Shown here in pieces: positions 46,667 through 57,771 of a DNA stretch of 64,000 bases; positions within the stretch are counted from its first letter, which is position 1; each line of letters opens with the position of its first letter. The notes below the pieces were generated by a model. It did no database searches and was not told the DNA's origin. It was given only the letters and a program-made list of their open reading frames with translations. Origin of the DNA: Triglochin maritima (taxonomy: Eukaryota; Streptophyta; Magnoliopsida; Alismatales; Juncaginaceae); the NCBI GenBank assembly GCA_963682175.1, contig OY821784.1, positions 28,811,621 to 28,875,620 of the forward strand. Reading direction: 5' to 3'. Position numbers and translations under genes: made by a program.

Positions 46667-46684
46667 TGGCGCCGTTGCCGGGGA
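46667..46684 (+). other. Primer-binding site (tRNA-Asp type)
   Basis: TGGCGCCGTTGCCGGGGA, six bases after the 5' LTR, is complementary to the 3' end of plant tRNA-Asp and marks Athila/Tat-type elements. Confidence 0.9.
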
Positions 46685-47858
46685 GGTGCCAGTCCAGACT
46701 CTTGTTTGGACGATTCGAGTGGATTTAATTTGTGTTTTGTAGTTTTTCTTTGTTTCAGGAGACTGGAAATAACAAGGAAGGCTATTGGAGAAATTTCAAA
46801 ACGAACTGGGCACTTCAGACCGCCAATCAGCGATCTAGTGAGCTCTGTTCATCTTCTATTTTCTTTGTGTTGTTGCTCTAATTGATCTAGTAATTTGGGA
46901 CTCAATTTTGCATGTTCTGACTCTTAGATTGCTCCCAGATTAATAATCAACTTCCCTTAAGCAACTTGGACCCTAAAACTCAAATCAAAAGTTTAGGCAT
47001 TCTTTTTGTTTAGGTCAGTATCATGTATGTGACTTAGGCATATAGATTGTCTTTCATTTTAGCTTTATTTTCAGTTGCTGAGTGCTGGCGTGAGGTACGC
47101 ACCTTCTACTCTCATTCATGCATTTCGTATGAACATGCATTAGTTAGTAGGAAGTGCATTGAAACAAGTGTGAGTTGAGCGTTTGTTTGGAGAGTTGATT
47201 GCTAGATTAGGACTCCAAAACGCTACTAAGGAGGGGTTGTCCCATAAAAGATAAGGTGAGGGATTTCATCACCCTTTCTTCGCCCCCACAAATCACACTA
47301 ATCAAGAGCCTAATTTTAAAATCAAGTAGACATTGGCCCTAAGGATTTCGGGCGCATTAGGAGAGTGATCCGGTCCCGACCGTCATGACCTGATCGGCGT
47401 TGCCCACTTTGTCGATAGTAGGAGAGACGAGATCTCTGGATCTTGGCACACTTGCTGGGCTTTGTGGTCCTCGTCGTAGGGAGGTGAGGCGTGTTGAGGC
47501 CGTGTGACCTTGCAGTTAGGCGTCGTCTAGCTGTAAGGACCTATAGCGACCTTAGGATTGCTTGAGCCTTGTTTGCTTGTGTGCTTCTACCTGTACCCAT
47601 CCGCCGTAGCATAAGGACTTCTTCCCTTCTCTCCTGAGTCATTCTTTCTCTCCTGTGTTCCCCCGTCTTCTCCTCTACGCACATTCTTTGTTATAAAAAA
47701 AGGAAAAAAAAGTTTTGTTTTGTGTGTGTGCACCTTTGTGCATGCTTTTGTGGGCACGAGACGAGAGTACTCGTTTGACGAGGCGCGTTGTCAACCCTGC
47801 TTCGGTATTCGACTTCTCGACGCCTTCCTCCTCTCGTGTCGCACACAGTCCGGGTTCA
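46685..47858 (+). other. Leader of Athila-like element
   Basis: About 1.2 kb without convincing coding sequence. It has landmark strings (GGGATTTCATCACCCTTTCT at about 47259) that also occur, diverged and inverted, at 54950-55250. A purine run and a GTGTGTGTG stretch precede gag. Confidence 0.6.
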
Positions 47859-49532
47859 ATGGCTGCTAATTTCCGTGAGGAGGAGCAGTTGCTGGACCCA
47901 CCCGTTCGACATGTTCTTCCTGTTGTAGTTCTCATACCTCTTCGTGATCGATGCTACCCGAGTCGTACTGCTCTGCCCTCATGCATCATATTGTCAGAGA
48001 CAAATGGGAACCATTTTGAGGTTAAGCCTCAGTTTATCTCCATGCTCCCTCATTTCACTGGGAAAGGTGGCCCCTATATCTTTCTCAGGGAATTTGAGGA
48101 GGTCTGTGCTATGTTCAAGCGGCAACAACTTAGCACAGACTCCATCCATGTTAGGCTTGTCCCCTTTGCGCTGAAAGATGATGCCAAGAAGTGGTTGTGC
48201 AGCAACCAGGCGAATTCCTTTAGGACTTGGGATAAGTTTCAATCTACATTCCTCAAGAAATACTTTCCAAATCATCGGACTCAAAAATTGAGGAACGAAA
48301 TCAATTCGTTCTATCAACTTGAGACCGAGACATTTCATGCATATCTAGAGAGGTTCAAGGAGCTACTTTCCTCATGCCCTCACCATGGCATTGAGTTGTG
48401 GCGTCTTTGTCAGATTGTTTACGAGGGTCTTCACATCCCGTCCCAAACGCTCCTTGAGTCCATGTGTCAAGGAGAGTTCTTGGGAAAGGATGAAAGGGAG
48501 GCATGGGCTTTCCTAGGAGACCTTGCTGAGAAAACAATGCAATGGGAGAGTGTAAGGGAATCACCTTCATCATCTACTATAGGAGCGAGGATCGCGAATG
48601 CAAACTCGACTAGATCGGGTACCGCATTTGCTATCGATACCACTACGGCCACCGAGGCACGCATGGCGGCCTTAATTCGCCGTATGGATTCGATTGAGCT
48701 CCAAAACCAACAAAGTGCACCTCACATATCCACGTCTGGTCGAGTTCCCTGTCATTCATGTGGTAGGATAGGTCATGTAGAGAGAGAGTGTGTGTCTATT
48801 CCTCCTGAGATGGAACATGTCAACGCCATCTATGACAGAGCTAGGAATGACCCATACTCATCATATTATAATCCTGGATAGAGGAACCACCCCAATTTTT
48901 CATGGAACCAAAATAATGCCCCGGGTGGTCCTTCAACCTCCTCTCGACCACCTAATCAACCACACCAACCTCCCATGCATGCTCATTCATATCAGCAACC
49001 CCAAGTTCCAAGCACCAACCAACCAGGTTTCCCAAATTCTAGCAACTTTGAAACCCGGTTTAATTCGCTTGAGAACTTAACTCGTGGACTTGAGAACTCT
49101 GTGAAATTTTTTACGTCATCCACAAGTCAAGTTCTCACTTCAAATCAGCAGACCATCAAATCTCTAGAGTTTAAGATGGGCCAATTGGCTCAGTCTGTAC
49201 ATGAAAGAGAGAGAGGGTCTTTTCCTAACCAGCCTGATGCTAACCCCCGCATGTACCAGCAACAACACGTGCAAAATGAGAATGTGGTACCTCTGGGGAG
49301 GCAAGTGAACCATGTGGAGGAACATGTTCACCATGTCAATTCCATTGTGACCTTAAGGAATGGAAAGCAGGTTGACAATCACATTTCCTTGCCACATCCA
49401 CACCATCTATGCAGCCCCTTAGTGGGAATGGTGGTGAAGAAGAGGCTGAGGGTGAGGGTAATACACCAAGGCTTCCTTCTCAGGCACTGCAGAAAACCTA
49501 CCTGCCAAAAGCTCCTTATCCAAGTAGGTTAA
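47859..49532 (+). pseudogene. Athila-type gag with zinc knuckle
   Basis: I start at the ATG at 47859 (MAANFREEEQ) because the frame upstream is low-complexity; 47715 is an alternative. Motifs: KPQFISMLPHFTGKGGPYIF, REFEEVCAMFK, LVPFALKDDAKKWLCS, FLKKYFPNHRT and FHAYLERFKELLSSCPHHGI make a gypsy gag core, followed by a CCHC knuckle (CHSCGRIGHVEREC). A TAG at 48879-48881 stands where W is expected; the same frame continues with a Q/P/H-rich tail (QPPMHAHSYQQPQ) and a coiled coil (LENLTRGLENSVKF) to about 49400. It then slips into the frame of the protease. Confidence 0.88.
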
Positions 49533-50164
49533 CCAAAAAGCAGAGTGACACAATGGACAAGATATTAGAGGTGTTTAAGCAAGTTAAGGTTAACATCCTT
49601 TTGTTGGATGTCATCCAACAAATACCTCAATATGCCAAAGTGTTGAAGGATCTCTACACAACCAAGAGGAAGACCAATGTTCCTAAGAAAGCATTCTTGG
49701 CTGCAAATGTAAGCTCACTTTTATCCAATCCCGCCTACACAAAATACAAGGACCCTGGGTGTCCTACTATTCAGTGTACGATAGGGGACACTAGCATGAG
49801 TAATGTTTTGCTTGATTTAGGATCAGCGGCCAACCTCCTCTCATTTTCTGTTTATCAACAGTTAAATTTGGGAGAATTGAAACGAACTAATATCACCCTC
49901 CAATTGGCGGATAGATCCATTCGTATTCCAAAGGGGATTATCGAGGACGTGCTTATCAAAGTTGGAGATTTTATATTTCCAGTCGATTTTGTTGTCATCG
50001 ATACCAATCCTGTTGCGAACACCCACTCTCAAATACCTTTGATTTTGGGTAGACCATTTCTGGCAACTTCCAACGCCTTAATTAATTGTAGAAATGGTCT
50101 CATGAAGCTCTCATTCGGTAACATGAGTGTCGAGTTTCATGTGTTCAACTCTGGTAGGCAATAG
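49533..50164 (+). pseudogene. Athila-type aspartic protease region
   Basis: The frame 49409-50164 reads QIPQYAKVLKDLYTTKRK, VPKKAFLAANVSSLLSN, DPGCPTIQCTIGDTSMSNVL then LDLGSAANLLSFSVYQQL (the D-x-G-A/S protease site, usually DLGASVSLMP), and IPLILGRPFLATSNALI. This order is typical of the gag-protease region in Athila/Tat elements. It ends TAG at 50162-50164; the next frame is in register, so the stop may be a mutation. Confidence 0.88.
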
Positions 50165-50170
50165 GAGCCC

Positions 50171-50848
50171 ATGGATCAACCTTTAAATCTAAATATCATC
50201 CGCCAATTGGAGAAAGCACCACCAAATCAACGAACACCCCTAACACCAAGGCAACCCATTGAGAATGTTTGTGGGCCCAGCGAAAACTCATTGCATGTCT
50301 TTGCAATGCAACAGAGTGAGCTGACATCAAACATAAATGTCCAAAAGGAGTGTTCGTTGCATGATTCAGTTGAGAGTACTAGTGAGAGTGAGACACCTCA
50401 TCATATGCCTATACCAGAAGGTGTCTCTACCTCATGTCCCATGGCCATTGAGCCATTTGAGCTTCATCTTGACTCCAACAAGGACCCACCTACGACCGAG
50501 CTTATGCTTGATGATCTAAATGATGGTGGGAGGTCCTTGTTGGATGACATGGGGAGAAGCCCCATTCTTAGTGATGCAGGTCTGCTACATCCATCGAATG
50601 AGCTTGAGGAACTCATTCCGATGCACCCGCCTATTGGTTGGAGGGTTTTGTTCGATGAGCAACTAAACCCTAGTGAGGCAACACAACTTCATTCTTTGTT
50701 GCCCACACCCAACCAATATCTAGAGGGGTTCAAGCCTTTCAGCTTTGACCTTTCACCCATCATGACACCTCAGAGTAACGGTGAAGTTTGCCCATCTCGG
50801 CAAGTCTCTGGTCCTCATGACTTCATGTTCCCATTTGATGTTCCTTGA
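50171..50848 (+). CDS. Post-protease frame of Athila-like element
   Basis: 225 aa, starting MDQPLNLNIIRQLEKAPPNQ, acidic and proline-rich, without a recognised domain. It is in the same frame as the protease, after one stop and two codons, so it probably was the C-terminal part of one long gag-pol polyprotein. In complete Athila/Tat elements the reverse transcriptase follows a linker here; none is seen before the LTR. Confidence 0.5.
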   Translation: MDQPLNLNIIRQLEKAPPNQRTPLTPRQPIENVCGPSENSLHVFAMQQSELTSNINVQKECSLHDSVESTSESETPHHMPIPEGVSTSCPMAIEPFELHLDSNKDPPTTELMLDDLNDGGRSLLDDMGRSPILSDAGLLHPSNELEELIPMHPPIGWRVLFDEQLNPSEATQLHSLLPTPNQYLEGFKPFSFDLSPIMTPQSNGEVCPSRQVSGPHDFMFPFDVP

Positions 50849-52363
50849 CCAAATGATTATGAGAATATCGTTGTTGCTGTATATATCATGTAAAAACAAA
50901 TCCAAAAAAAGTGTGTAATAAAAGACTCCATGAGCGAGCATTGATTGTTGTGGGCCCCAACCCTTGTGTACCTGGGCCCCATTTCTTCACGTATTTGTCT
51001 CCCTTCTTCAGTATCTCACAGGTTTTGAGGGAATTCGAGTTTTTGTTCATTAACATAACCACGAACTTCCTTTTGTGCTTTATGTTGGTGAGATCTTTCA
51101 TTTTTCATGCATAAATCCATGTAGTATCTTGTTCACATTCATTGAGGACAATGCATGAAGTAGGTGTGGGGGGTGCTTTATGTGTGTACATAGTCGAGTC
51201 GTTTTCCTTTGAGTTTGTTTGTACTGCTAGGGTCATGTTAGTGTGCTGCATTTAATATCGATATATCTGCTTGCCATGATCCTTGGGTGACTTGTCTTCT
51301 TTTGCTTTGCTAGTGCTTAAAAATATTCACATTTCTTTCAAAATCTTCATTTGTTTGCGATAGAAAATGTTTTTGTGGGTTTTGCGTGTGTTTAGCATGT
51401 GCAAAAACCGTTGAGAGGCAAAGTAAAAAGAAAGCACCCAAAAATTGTCTTGAACTTGATGCATTAGGATATCTAGTTTACTGGGTTTAGGTCTTATCGA
51501 GTCATTAGGATGCACCTCGGTTTTCCCTCAGGGGGCGTGTAATCATAGGGTTTCAGCACTCAAACATTTAAAGAAGTCCACCCTGAACCTAGTGAGTCAA
51601 ATAATTCGTGTCTGTTAGTATAAGGAAGTTTGTCGTAGTCAAGGGCCCTTAATCTCTTTTTGTGAAACTTAAGTGTAGGGTTTTGGTTCCCATGTACATA
51701 AATAAATAAGTGGTGTTCTCTCTTCTCGCACGGCTCCTATCACTCGGGAAAGTAGGTTTGAGGGGACTTTGTGCCTGGTGCTTTCGAGTCATCTGACTTG
51801 GGATGCACCGACCGAACTCCCATTACACGGGTGGTAGGGATCACCCTATGTGGAGATTTAGGGGAATGTGTACGTGATAGTGTAAGTCCTCATAGGCAAT
51901 GATGCATGAAACCTGACCCTGGGAGAATCAAACACCAACCAATAAACAGTTCCAAAGAAAAAGAAAAAAGAAAAAAAACAAAAACAAAAAAAGTTAAATA
52001 AGAACAAAAATGGAATTTACACATTGTATCACATTCAGAAGTTAAGGTGCTCATGTCTTTCACTTAAGTCCTTAACTAACTTTCATGAATGGTTCATTAG
52101 GCTAGGTGTGTGGACAGATTACCCATATAGAGTCGACCCGTAGTATTACCGTGTCCCATGATCGACAAAATAAGTCCAACGAGTCGTGTAGCTAGATCGA
52201 CTAATGCATCTTGTTCGGATTTTGTGGGTATATCCGCTGAAAACCCTCAGGAGACAACACTCCTCCTCCTTGGCGACAAAGGAGTTAGGATTTCTTGTTT
52301 TTCGTATGCTTTTTCTTTTCTTTGTTTTGCTCGGGACTAGCAAAAATTAGGTGTGGGGGTATT
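50849..52363 (+). other. Non-coding 3' part of Athila-like element and polypurine tract
   Basis: 1.5 kb without domains. It contains a short A-rich zone (51955-51995) and ends with AGGTGTGGGGGTATT (52349-52363), a purine-rich primer for plus-strand synthesis typical of Athila-type elements. Confidence 0.6.
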
Positions 52364-53766
52364 TGATTGACATCATTTCATGCTTATATTTGTATCTTAT
52401 ATCCATTATCTTTCACCTAAACAATGTTATGTTACGAGTTTTATGTTTAGTTTTCAGGAATAAATAGGTTTGAAGAGATGAATCATAAAATGATCCAAAA
52501 GTAGGGAAAAGGACTGAATTGTGAGACCTATGGACTAAGATGCAAGGGAGAACGACCTGAACGTAAGACTGAAGGACCAAAGATCAAAACAGAAAACTTC
52601 ACACCATCTTGGGGAGTATTTTGGCAATTAGATTCGGGTCGGAGCTCCAATAAACAAAGTAGATGCATCAAAGACCGACAAACAAATCCAGAAAAGCCCA
52701 GAATAAATTCCAGCCGGATCTAGACTATATAGACCACTAATTGGCGGTCCAAGACCGCTAATTGGCAGTCTTTTTTGGCCCAAATCCTCTCAGATTTTGG
52801 TGGGTCGCGTATTAGTGTGTATTTAGTCCATTTCCGGTATTTGTTTAGTCCCACATCGGGGGATTGTCCCAGATTGCCTTTTTCATTGGCTATAAATAGA
52901 ACTCTTCATCTTCTATTGTAATCACTCCATATTTTAAGTGGCTATTCTTCCTACTAGAAGTGAGGCCTTGAAGCACACACTAAAGTAGGAGGATGCTACT
53001 TGAAATGTGAGTCATTTGTTAATAAAAGATTCTTTGTTATGTTATTTGTTTCATTTTGCTTGCTTTACTTTGTTTAATTTAATTTCATTAGTTTTAGTAG
53101 CTTACTTAATATGTTTTCCTTTCTTAGTTTAATAATTAGTGTAATGTGTAGTGAGTAGTTTCATTCCCTTTTGGGGGTGGAGTAGATGTTCATACATGCA
53201 TTAGAGAATGGAATGAATGCTTTATTTACAATGTGTTGATAAAACATGAATGTATGCTTGCTTGTTTAGGATAGAATTTATAACTTGATGAGTTTTGCCA
53301 AAATGATTAGACACCTCTCATGCTTGTTTAGGTTCTGAAATAAACAACTTGTATATGTAAATGTTAATCAACTTGGTTGGTGAATAGATTGATTGGTTTT
53401 TCCATAACATTTAGACACTTCCTATGCATGATAACACCACCTTCATTTGTGCTTAAAGAATGTGTTCAACACCCACCTCTTTGCATGTGTGCACTCACTC
53501 CACCCCTTAGGGGTTTTCCATTTCTGAATTCCAGCACTCGTCTTTCGTTCTTAGTTTAGTTTTAGTTAATCGTTTGTTGCTTTCTTTTGCATTTCATACT
53601 TCGTAGTATAGTGTAGTGTAGCGTAGCATAATCAACTCTCTTCTCCATTGTTCTCGCCACTTGATTTCGTGCAAACGAGAGGCTGCTCACCTCCCTGAGG
53701 ACAACCCGTTTTTTCCACTGCTTCAACGCGACCGTGCACTTGCGGTTTAATATAAAACGTTCAACA
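52364..53766 (+). repeat. 3' LTR of Athila-like element
   Basis: 1403 bp, about 40 bp longer than the 5' LTR, mainly from small insertions near 52665-52690 and 52735-52770 (extra copies of ATTGGCGGTC-type motifs). TATA box at 52891-52898. Confidence 0.92.
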
Positions 53767-53771
53767 AGTCT

Positions 53772-54250
53772 TTTGATTTTCATCTCATCAGCCTCGTCAT
53801 TGTGGTTTGGTCCACTACGTTTCAGTTTGTATCTTGAAACATTACACCTGGGACAGGAATGTAAGTTTTCAAACTCACCCCTATACAATATACAATTGTT
53901 CGGGCATTCGTGTATCTTCCTATATTCCATTCCCATAGGACACAATACTTTCTTAACATCATAAGTTCTATCTAGCAACTCATTATCATCTGGAAGCATA
54001 TCTTTCAATAACTTCAACATTGATGTGAAACTCACATTGGACCAACCATTTCCAGCTTTTAAATTGTATAACTTCAACACCGCTGACAATCTAGTGAATT
54101 TGGTACAATTCTTATACAACGGCTTCTCATTGTCACTCAACAAATTACCAAGTAAATCGGATTGGACGAAAACTTTTCAGCCATATCCTGAACCATTTCC
54201 TCTAAGTGATCTTCCACACTAACGTCTTCTCCATCATTCTTGGAACAACT
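53772..54250 (-). pseudogene. TNP2 upstream part (before retrotransposon)
   Basis: From 54143 leftwards: YKNCTKFTRLSAVLKLYNLK, WSNVSFTSMLKLLKDMLPDD, YDVKKVLCPMGMEYRKIHEC, CILYRGEF, CPRCNVSRYKLKR. This is the region before the core in CACTA TNP2 proteins (usually KK.L...GL.Y.KI.AC, CP.C..SRW). The frame leads into KR at the insertion site and resumes at 45296 in the same register once one copy of the duplication is removed. Confidence 0.9.
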
Positions 54251-54280
54251 AAATGATTCATTTTCGCCGTGCCATATCCA

Positions 54281-54472
54281 CTATCTGTAATTTGGGTTGA
54301 AACCTTTCTCAAACAAATTATCTTTCATTTTCCGAAAAGTCAGCACTGACATATACACCATGTCGCTTTCTTTCATTTTCTTGGAATGTTTTTTGGCAAC
54401 CTCTAAGAACATATTCACTCCGTTCTCATACTCATCACTCAATCTGTTTGAAACAATCCACTCTCGATCCAT
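54281..54472 (-). pseudogene. TNP2 N-terminal exon
   Basis: MDREWIVSNRLSDEYENGVN, then MFLEVAKKHSKK. CACTA TNP2-type proteins begin this way (MDR.W...RLS.EY..GV..F), so the ATG at 54470-54472 is likely the true start. Joined to the next segment after a short gap with stops or an intron (54251-54280). Confidence 0.8.
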
Positions 54473-54559
54473 TTCAATCTATACATTAACAAAAATGATA
54501 GTTATTATTGGAGAAAATAAATAAAATTTCAATTTAAAAGAATGTGTTCATAGATTAGA

Positions 54560-55280
54560 AGATTCGGAGACATTAAGATGAGAAAAGAATGACTCAGAGG
54601 AGAGGAGATGAAGTCCTTAATCTAGCGTGAGAATAAGGAAGGTTAGAAACCTAACTATGCAATCAATGACAAAACAAGCCTAAAGTCCACTATAGATCCT
54701 TAGTAATAGACGACGCCTAATTTCGAGGTCACACCGAGGACCACTAGTATGTAGGAAATCAGGAACCCAGAGGTCCCTAATATCTCAGGGAGACTAGATG
54801 GGCAACGACGTTCAGGACGAAACGGTCTTAAACATCGAGGACCACTAATCTATAGGAAATCAAGAACCCAGAGGTTCCTAAAATCTCAGGGAGACTAGAT
54901 GGGCAACGACATTCAGGCCATAACGGTCTTAAACAATTTCCTCTCCTTAATGTGTCCGAAAATCCTAGGGGCCAACATCTAATTGATTTTATTAAGGCTA
55001 TTTTATTAAGTGGTTTTTGGGGTAAGGAAAGGGTGATGAAATCCCCCACCTCATCTCCTATAGGTGACTGCCCCCTAAGTGTTTTTCATACCTTAATCTA
55101 ACAAACAAACACTCACCTCACTCTTGTTACAATGCAAGTCCTACTAACTAATGTGTGCTTTCTAATGAATGATGAGTGAAAGATAGTACGTACCTTATGC
55201 CAGCAATCTAAGACAGAAAACGTAAATAAATAATAAATACGATGAATGCAAATCTTATATGATGAATGACTTAGCAAATA
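54560..55280 (-). repeat. Inverted Athila-leader fragment with a 101-bp tandem duplication
   Basis: Read on the minus strand, this has GGGGGATTTCATCACCCTTT and a run matching the leader of the Athila-like element at about 47060-47300 (AAGCACACATTAGTTAGTAG, GTGAGTGTTTGTTTG). It is diverged and lacks an LTR. Within it, a 101-bp unit is duplicated in tandem (54735-54835 and 54836-54934; starts CGAGGACCACTA). It lies upstream of TNP2, in the CACTA element. Confidence 0.65.
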
Positions 55281-56269
55281 TTATCTAATCTTTTGCTTTG
55301 GGTTATTAAAGGTCATGTTGTTTAAGGGGGTTGATGAGTTAAACATTAAAAAAATTCTAAATAAAAGAATATCTTAAGCATAAATAAACATTTAACTAAA
55401 TAAACATGTAACTAAATAAACATTTAAAATTTAGAATTGAAAATACTCCCACAAAGAAACTGTGCGTACTAAATAAAAATTGTAAGAAATACTCCCACAA
55501 ATAAAATACTCCCACAATTTTTTTTACTTTTATGACTCTTTCTAGATCATCGAAACTCCTAAGAAATTGGGGATAACAATCTACAGACTAGACACCCTTA
55601 CAATTAACTTAAATCATGCCTACATTAATTTTGTCTCAATTCGTGACAATGTTCAAATTGGAACAAATTGATATAATTTTACATGACCACACTCACAAAA
55701 GTTAATGAATAGATTGGACATGAAACCAAATGTTCAAGTAAATTAAAAGGTTTGGTGATGGCAAAACTTCACGGCTTTCATATCTTCATTTCTCCGTCCT
55801 CTCCATATTCCAAAAAAACAAAAATTAAAGTTCACGTATTCTTCTAATTTTCCTTTTTTCTCTTCACATTGGTCCTAATTTCTCTCCTTAGTGGTTATAA
55901 ACATGTCTTTTTTCATTCATTAGCAAAATCACGAAAATACGAATATATTCAAGATTAAAACCAAATAATCGAAATGTCGCATTCACCAACAATAAACGAC
56001 ACGAGAAGTATACTAACATAGAAAAGAATCATTACTACAAGAAAAAACCAAAAATAAACCAACAAAAACGAACTTAACACTTACAATGGTAAGGATGTGG
56101 AGAAAGACAGAGGAAGAAGGAGAAGAGGGCCGGAGAAGGGGAGGAGAGGTTGGGCCGTCGGTGCGGTGCCGAAGACGGTGCAAATCGGTCGTGGAGGAGG
56201 ATTCGGTCGCGGGACGACTAGGGTTTGGGTGGGTTTTCGTGTGAAATGAATGACAGAAAACGCGTCTGT
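55281..56269. other. CACTA 5' region
   Basis: A/T-rich, with ACTAAATAAACATTTAA and ACTCCCACAA repeats (55390-55520). A GC-rich purine stretch (56100-56190) precedes the subterminal repeats and may hold the transcription start of TNP2. No coding sequence recognised. Confidence 0.5.
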
Positions 56270-56630
56270 TCGTTTTCTTTAAGACCTATAGACATCGGAT
56301 TTTATAAATAACCGACGTCTATACCCCGATGTCTATATGCAGGGATTATAGACGTCGAACATTTATAACATCCGACGTCTATAGGTCGACGTCTATTTCG
56401 TTTAGACGTCGGCTGCGCAGGGTATTCTAATACCCGACGTCTATTTGTCGACGTCTATACCCCATAGACGTCGGATAAACACGGTAATACAATAGCCGAT
56501 GTCTATATAACCACATAGACGTCGGTCGTAGTAACAACCGACGTCTATGCTATGCTCTCCCTCCTAGACGTCGGCTGTTATAACGGTCGACGTCTATTTG
56601 GAAACAAGTAAAGCCTATTCTGCACTAGTG
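56270..56630. repeat. Right subterminal repeats and end of CACTA
   Basis: Some fifteen copies of ATAGACGTCGG or CCGACGTCTAT alternate in both orientations; the last block is followed by CTATTCTGCACTAGTG, the terminal inverted repeat. GACGTC is the palindromic core, as at the left end. Confidence 0.88.
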
Positions 56631-56947
56631 CACCCACCACTCCCAGCCATAGTAATACAAACTTACGCAATAATATATGCATCAACCATAGGCAACTAAG
56701 TCCATAATAAACCAGCCATTAACATTAATTCAATACAAACATACACAGTCCATACTAAAGCCAACCATAAGCAACTAAGTTTACTCAACTTAAGCACTCC
56801 AAACATGTTATACCCAACCAAAACATTTACTAAACATATAGCTTTACAATAACTTTTAGCCACATACATTCAACATATAAGGTTAACAAAGTCACTAATA
56901 CACTGATTACGTAAACCAAAACATAGACCATAACCCTTCCAGAACTC
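56631..56947. other. MULE intergenic spacer right of CACTA
   Basis: A/C-rich with CACCCACCACTCCCAGCC, CCAACCATAAGCAACTAAG and AATACAAACATAC motifs, similar in style to the repeats at 38750-39160, from which the CACTA insertion separates it. No coding signal. Confidence 0.5.
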
Positions 56948-57634
56948 CTAAATCAGCCACTTCAAAGTGAGCCCAATCACCACGAAGGCACACATGTTAA
57001 TGACCATGTCGACCTTGTTCAAAGAAACCTTGCATTCGGCCACAAATTGTTTGAGGTAACGAAATGAGGATCTCATCTCCAGCATAAGAATATCGTTCTC
57101 CGACACCAAATGCTTCAACCATTCAACCTTCCTCTCTAGCTCATCATACTTCTCTAACATCATCTCGTGGAATCTCTCAACATGCACCCTCACATCAACC
57201 ACAATAGCTTCATGCCCATCTATCCACTGGAAAAACTCACATTTCCTGTGCTCGGGCTACTACAAATTTCATCAAACTCTTAGTAGGCAACAATATTAAC
57301 AAGATAGGAACTTACATTTAGGGAAATGGACATCTTCCAGTAGTGGGGGCAATGAAAAGACCCACGACCAAGAGTTCCCTCCCTCTTCAAGGTTTACACT
57401 CTACAAGCCAACCCGCACCCACATTTAGGTATAGAGGGGACCGACATGTCGGATTTGTATGAGAGTCTCCGACGTCTCTATGGGATTGTCGTTGTTGTAG
57501 GTGCTCGTGTTGGTGGGGTGGTACCTACGTCCGGTTTGGGGGTTTGAAGGGTTAAATGTGGAGTTGGAGACGAGTTTGACCACCGTTCGTGAGCTGTCGT
57601 CACTGCCCAAGGGCACAAAACCACTGTCAGCCAT
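56948..57634 (-). pseudogene. MULE second gene: GRF zinc finger, coiled coil, C-terminal membrane segment
   Basis: Starting at ATG 57632-57634 (MADSGFVPLGSDDSS), the minus strand gives a serine-rich stretch and then, after a frameshift near 57433, PKCGCGLACR, a stop, LKREGTLGRGSFHCP and CEFFQWID. This fits a GRF-type zinc finger (C.CG, GR.F..CP, C.FF.W.D). An 84-aa frame (57202-56948) follows with a charged coiled coil (FHEMMLEKYDELERKVEWLK) and a hydrophobic end (INMCAFVVIGLTLKWLI) that could span a membrane. Single-stranded DNA/RNA binding is known for GRF fingers of other proteins; the role here is unknown. It faces mudrA, as mudrB does in MuDR, but is not related to mudrB by any motif I see. 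Confidence 0.72.
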
Positions 57635-57771
57635 GTCAACGGAGGGTGAGAGGAGGAAGATAGATGGAAGGAAGATGGGGGGGTTTGTTTGAGAAGAGAT
57701 GAGAGAAAGTGTGTCTCGTGCGGACGACATCACAAAAATGGTGGGTCAGATTACTAGGTGGCTAGAATACC

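Larger units (their letters stand above)
45302..53766 (+). mobile_element. Athila/Tat-type gypsy element lacking pol
   Basis: The LTRs (45302-46660 and 52364-53766) are highly similar, start TGATTGACATC and end GTTCAACA. The primer site is of tRNA-Asp type, as in Athila/Tat elements. Target duplication GGTCT (45297-45301) and AGTCT (53767-53771) differs at one base, and the interrupted TNP2 reading frame shows that GGTCT was the original site. Internally only gag, protease and one further frame remain; reverse transcriptase, RNase H and integrase are absent. It therefore depends on a related active element. Confidence 0.92.
39167..56630 (-). mobile_element. CACTA (En/Spm) transposon, ~17.5 kb
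   Basis: The right end reads, on the minus strand, CACTAGTGCAGAATAGG, a typical CACTA terminus. The left end (TACTACATAAAAGGG at 39167) is less well preserved. Both ends have dense subterminal repeats of ATAGACGTCGG. Two minus-strand genes, TNP2 (54472 to about 42827) and a TNPA-like/Ulp1 gene (42760 to about 39880), fill it. An Athila-like retrotransposon lies inside TNP2. The 3-bp target duplication could not be confirmed (AAC before, CAC after). Confidence 0.88.

Noticed and set aside
57425..57733. 102-aa frame taken whole as a protein
   Set aside because: Its first residues lie outside the likely gene; the internal Met at 57634 and the following GRF finger in another frame make a better start.
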